NCBI GenBank assembly: GCA_019113665.1
Contig: DXGW01000158.1
Location: forward strand, 1 to 7,399
DNA length: 7,399 bases
Reading direction: 5' to 3'
DNA from: Candidatus Alistipes excrementipullorum
GTDB taxonomy: Bacteria > Bacteroidota > Bacteroidia > Bacteroidales > Rikenellaceae
Shown here: positions 5,364-7,399 of the stretch, in pieces
How positions within the stretch are numbered: the stretch's first letter is position 1
Layout: the number at the start of each line of letters is the position of its first letter
Made by a program: the position numbers and the translations under genes
The notes under the pieces: generated by a model
What the model was told of the DNA's origin: nothing
Database searches by the model: none
What the model saw: the letters and a program-made list of their open reading frames with translations, nothing else

Positions 5364-7399
5364 ATGAAGATCAGAACATTTATCGACCGGCCTATTCTGG
5401 CCGGTGTAATATCGGTTGTCATTCTGATATTGGGATTGATAGGCCTTGTGCAGCTGCCTATCGAACAGTTTCCTGAGATTGCACCTCCGACCGTGAGCGT
5501 ATCGGCCACATATACCGGAGCCAATGCCGAAACCGTGTTGAAGAGTGTCGTAGTCCCGCTCGAGGAGGCGCTGAACGGTGTCGAGAACATGATGTACATG
5601 ACCTCCACGAGTGCCAATACGGGCCAGGGAAGAATTGTCGTCTATTTCCGTCAGGGAACGGACCCCGACATGGCAACGGTCAATGTCCAGAACCGAATAG
5701 CGACGGCCCAGGGTGTATTGCCTGCCGAAGTTACAAAGAGCGGTATAACCGTCCGCAAGCGTCAGACAAGCAACATCAAGATATTGTCACTCTACAGCCC
5801 CGATGACTCTTTTGACGAGGCTTTTCTGAACAATTATCTGAAAATCAACATCGAGCCGCGCCTTGCGCGTATCGCCGGCGTCGGTGAGGTCAACGTTATG
5901 GGTTACGACTACTCGCTGCGCATATGGCTCGATCCCAACAAGATGATGAAATACGGGCTGATGCCTTCCGATATCACCGCGATACTCAATGAGCAGAATG
6001 TCGAGGCGGCTACCGGTACTCTCGGTGCCGAGTCTGACAACACGTTCCAGTATGTCCTGAAATACCGCGGACGTTACGAACAGGAGGTTGACTATGAAGA
6101 GATCGTAATAAAGGCTTTGCCGAGCGGTGAGGTCCTGCGGTTGAAGGACGTGGCCACAATTGAACTCGGCTCAATGGGATACAGCTATATCGGAGAGATG
6201 AGCGGACACCCGGGGTGCAACATCATGATCTCACAGACGTCGGGTTCGAATGCCAATGAGATTATCGAGGAGATTGACAAGGTCGTAGCCGAAATTTCCG
6301 AGACACTGCCAAAGGGCATGGAACTGGTCGACCTGATGAGTACGAAGGATTTTCTCGACGCATCGATCCATAATGTGATCAAGACCCTTATCGAGGCAAT
6401 CATTCTTGTCGTGCTGGTCGTGTATCTGTTCCTGCAGAGTCTGCGGTCGACATTCATTCCGGCATTGTCCATAATCGTGTCGCTCGTCGGTACGTTCTTC
6501 TTCCTGTATGTGGCCGGATTCAGCCTTAACATGCTGACACTGTTCGCATTGGTACTTGTCGTCGGAACAGTCGTCGATGATGCCATAGTCGTGGTCGAGG
6601 CCGTCCAGGCCAAGTTCGATGAAGGCTACAAATCGTCTTATCTCGCCACTATCGATGCAATGGACGGCATAACATCGGCCCTTGTCACCACGACGTTCGT
6701 ATTCATGGCCGTATTCATACCTGTCAGCTTCATTGGCGGTACTACCGGTACATTCTACACGCAGTTCGGTTTGACCATGGCTGTGGCCGTTGCCATTTCG
6801 CTTCTGAATGCATTGACGCTCAGCCCTGCACTCTGTGCCCTGATAATGACTCCGCACATGACTGCGGCAGATGGCGGCAAGCTCAGTTTCTCGTCGCGTT
6901 TCCACATGGCGTTCGATACGGCATTCCACCGTCTGGTGTCGAAATACTGCCGAGGCGTGACATTCATGCTCAAGCGCAAATGGCTTGCCGGCGTCTTGCT
7001 GGTCATCGCATGTGCGGCTCTGGTCTTCATGATGAAGACGACCAAAACAGGCCTTGTGCCTCAGGAGGACATGGGAACCATCTTTGTCGATGTCCGCACA
7101 TCTCCGGGAAACAGCCTGCAGGAGACGAAGAACATCATGGACGAAATAGACAAGCGCATCAGTTCTATCCCGCAGATCTCGCAATATGCCAAGGTTACAG
7201 GTAATGCCATGATCAGTGGTCAGGGCGCGTCTAACGGTATGTTTATCGTGCGACTGAGACCTTGGGAAGAACGTACTGAAAAGGGAGACGATATCAATTC
7301 GCTGATAAACGAGATCTACCGTCGCACTGCCGACATCACCTCGGCCGAAATCATGGCATTCTCGCAGCCGATGATTCCGGGATACGGTCTTAACAGCGG
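5364..7399 (+). CDS. RND multidrug efflux permease, HAE1/AcrB-like, 3' partial
   Basis: The frame is open from ATG 5364 to the right edge: 678 complete codons of an expected 1,030-1,060. This is the proton-driven inner-membrane pump of a tripartite RND system, assembled as a trimer with the adaptor encoded 9 bp upstream. TM1 is at about 11-31 and is followed by the family signature LPIEQFPEIAPP (31-42), then porter-domain motifs (YTGANAETV, PLEEALNGVENMMYMTSTS, VNVQNRIATAQGVLP). TM2-TM6 cover about 341-496. TM4 carries the proton-relay pair D405-D406 in GTVVDDAIVVVE, equivalent to AcrB D407-D408. The TM6 end has the conserved SPALCALIM. TM7 is near 541-558, followed by the second porter loop with TGLVPQEDMG (562-571) and SPGNSL. 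No frameshift or premature stop is seen. There is no Shine-Dalgarno sequence, as is usual in this phylum. Drug export is the family role and the substrates are unknown. Confidence 0.95.
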   Translation, partial: MKIRTFIDRPILAGVISVVILILGLIGLVQLPIEQFPEIAPPTVSVSATYTGANAETVLKSVVVPLEEALNGVENMMYMTSTSANTGQGRIVVYFRQGTDPDMATVNVQNRIATAQGVLPAEVTKSGITVRKRQTSNIKILSLYSPDDSFDEAFLNNYLKINIEPRLARIAGVGEVNVMGYDYSLRIWLDPNKMMKYGLMPSDITAILNEQNVEAATGTLGAESDNTFQYVLKYRGRYEQEVDYEEIVIKALPSGEVLRLKDVATIELGSMGYSYIGEMSGHPGCNIMISQTSGSNANEIIEEIDKVVAEISETLPKGMELVDLMSTKDFLDASIHNVIKTLIEAIILVVLVVYLFLQSLRSTFIPALSIIVSLVGTFFFLYVAGFSLNMLTLFALVLVVGTVVDDAIVVVEAVQAKFDEGYKSSYLATIDAMDGITSALVTTTFVFMAVFIPVSFIGGTTGTFYTQFGLTMAVAVAISLLNALTLSPALCALIMTPHMTAADGGKLSFSSRFHMAFDTAFHRLVSKYCRGVTFMLKRKWLAGVLLVIACAALVFMMKTTKTGLVPQEDMGTIFVDVRTSPGNSLQETKNIMDEIDKRISSIPQISQYAKVTGNAMISGQGASNGMFIVRLRPWEERTEKGDDINSLINEIYRRTADITSAEIMAFSQPMIPGYGLNS

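Noticed and set aside
6231..7184. 317-codon minus-strand open frame opposite the RND permease
   Set aside because: It is antisense to a strongly conserved coding region, its translation is low-complexity and rich in His, Asp and Arg, and no promoter or family motif is evident.

Overview
The window looks like chromosomal DNA from a Bacteroidales bacterium. The evidence is the protein flavour of every gene, perfect matches to the Bacteroidetes -7 promoter element (TAnnTTTG) with no Shine-Dalgarno sequences, and heavy use of the ATA codon in moderately GC-rich DNA. I cannot resolve the genus. A gut lineage with GC near or above 50% (Muribaculaceae or Barnesiella-like) is a guess.

Layout, left to right. 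(1) Positions 1-743 (+) hold the 3' end of an open reading frame that is open to the left edge. Its first part reads as a TolC-type outer membrane factor (OEP family). The remainder reads, in the same frame, as the C-terminal half of an EmrA/HlyD-type membrane fusion protein. (2) Positions 748-2340 (+) hold a complete 14-helix, DHA2/EmrB-like MFS exporter, 4 bp downstream and probably translationally coupled. (3) Positions 2363-3058 and 3055-4062 (-) hold a LytTR response regulator and its LytS/YehU-like histidine kinase. They overlap by ATGA, with the kinase transcribed first. This operon converges on the MFS operon. (4) Positions 4063-4241 are a divergent regulatory region with a promoter-like -7 box on each strand and a pair of 11-bp direct repeats spaced 21 bp apart. 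(5) Positions 4242-5354 (+) hold a lipoprotein periplasmic adaptor of an RND pump. (6) Positions 5364-7399 (+) hold the first 678 residues of the HAE1/AcrB-like RND permease, which runs off the right edge.

How it works together: a two-component system sits between two efflux operons, an MFS tripartite type on the left and an RND tripartite type on the right. The repeats directly upstream of the RND promoter have the spacing expected of a LytTR binding site. The simplest reading is that the kinase senses an envelope or drug signal through its membrane domain and the regulator activates the adjacent RND pump. This is inference.

The two items most worth checking are the in-frame OEP-HlyD chimera at the left end (natural fusion, deletion scar or assembly error) and the phased direct repeats in the divergent promoter. 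I see no RNA genes, mobile elements or CRISPR arrays. No gene-free stretch exceeds 300 bases.
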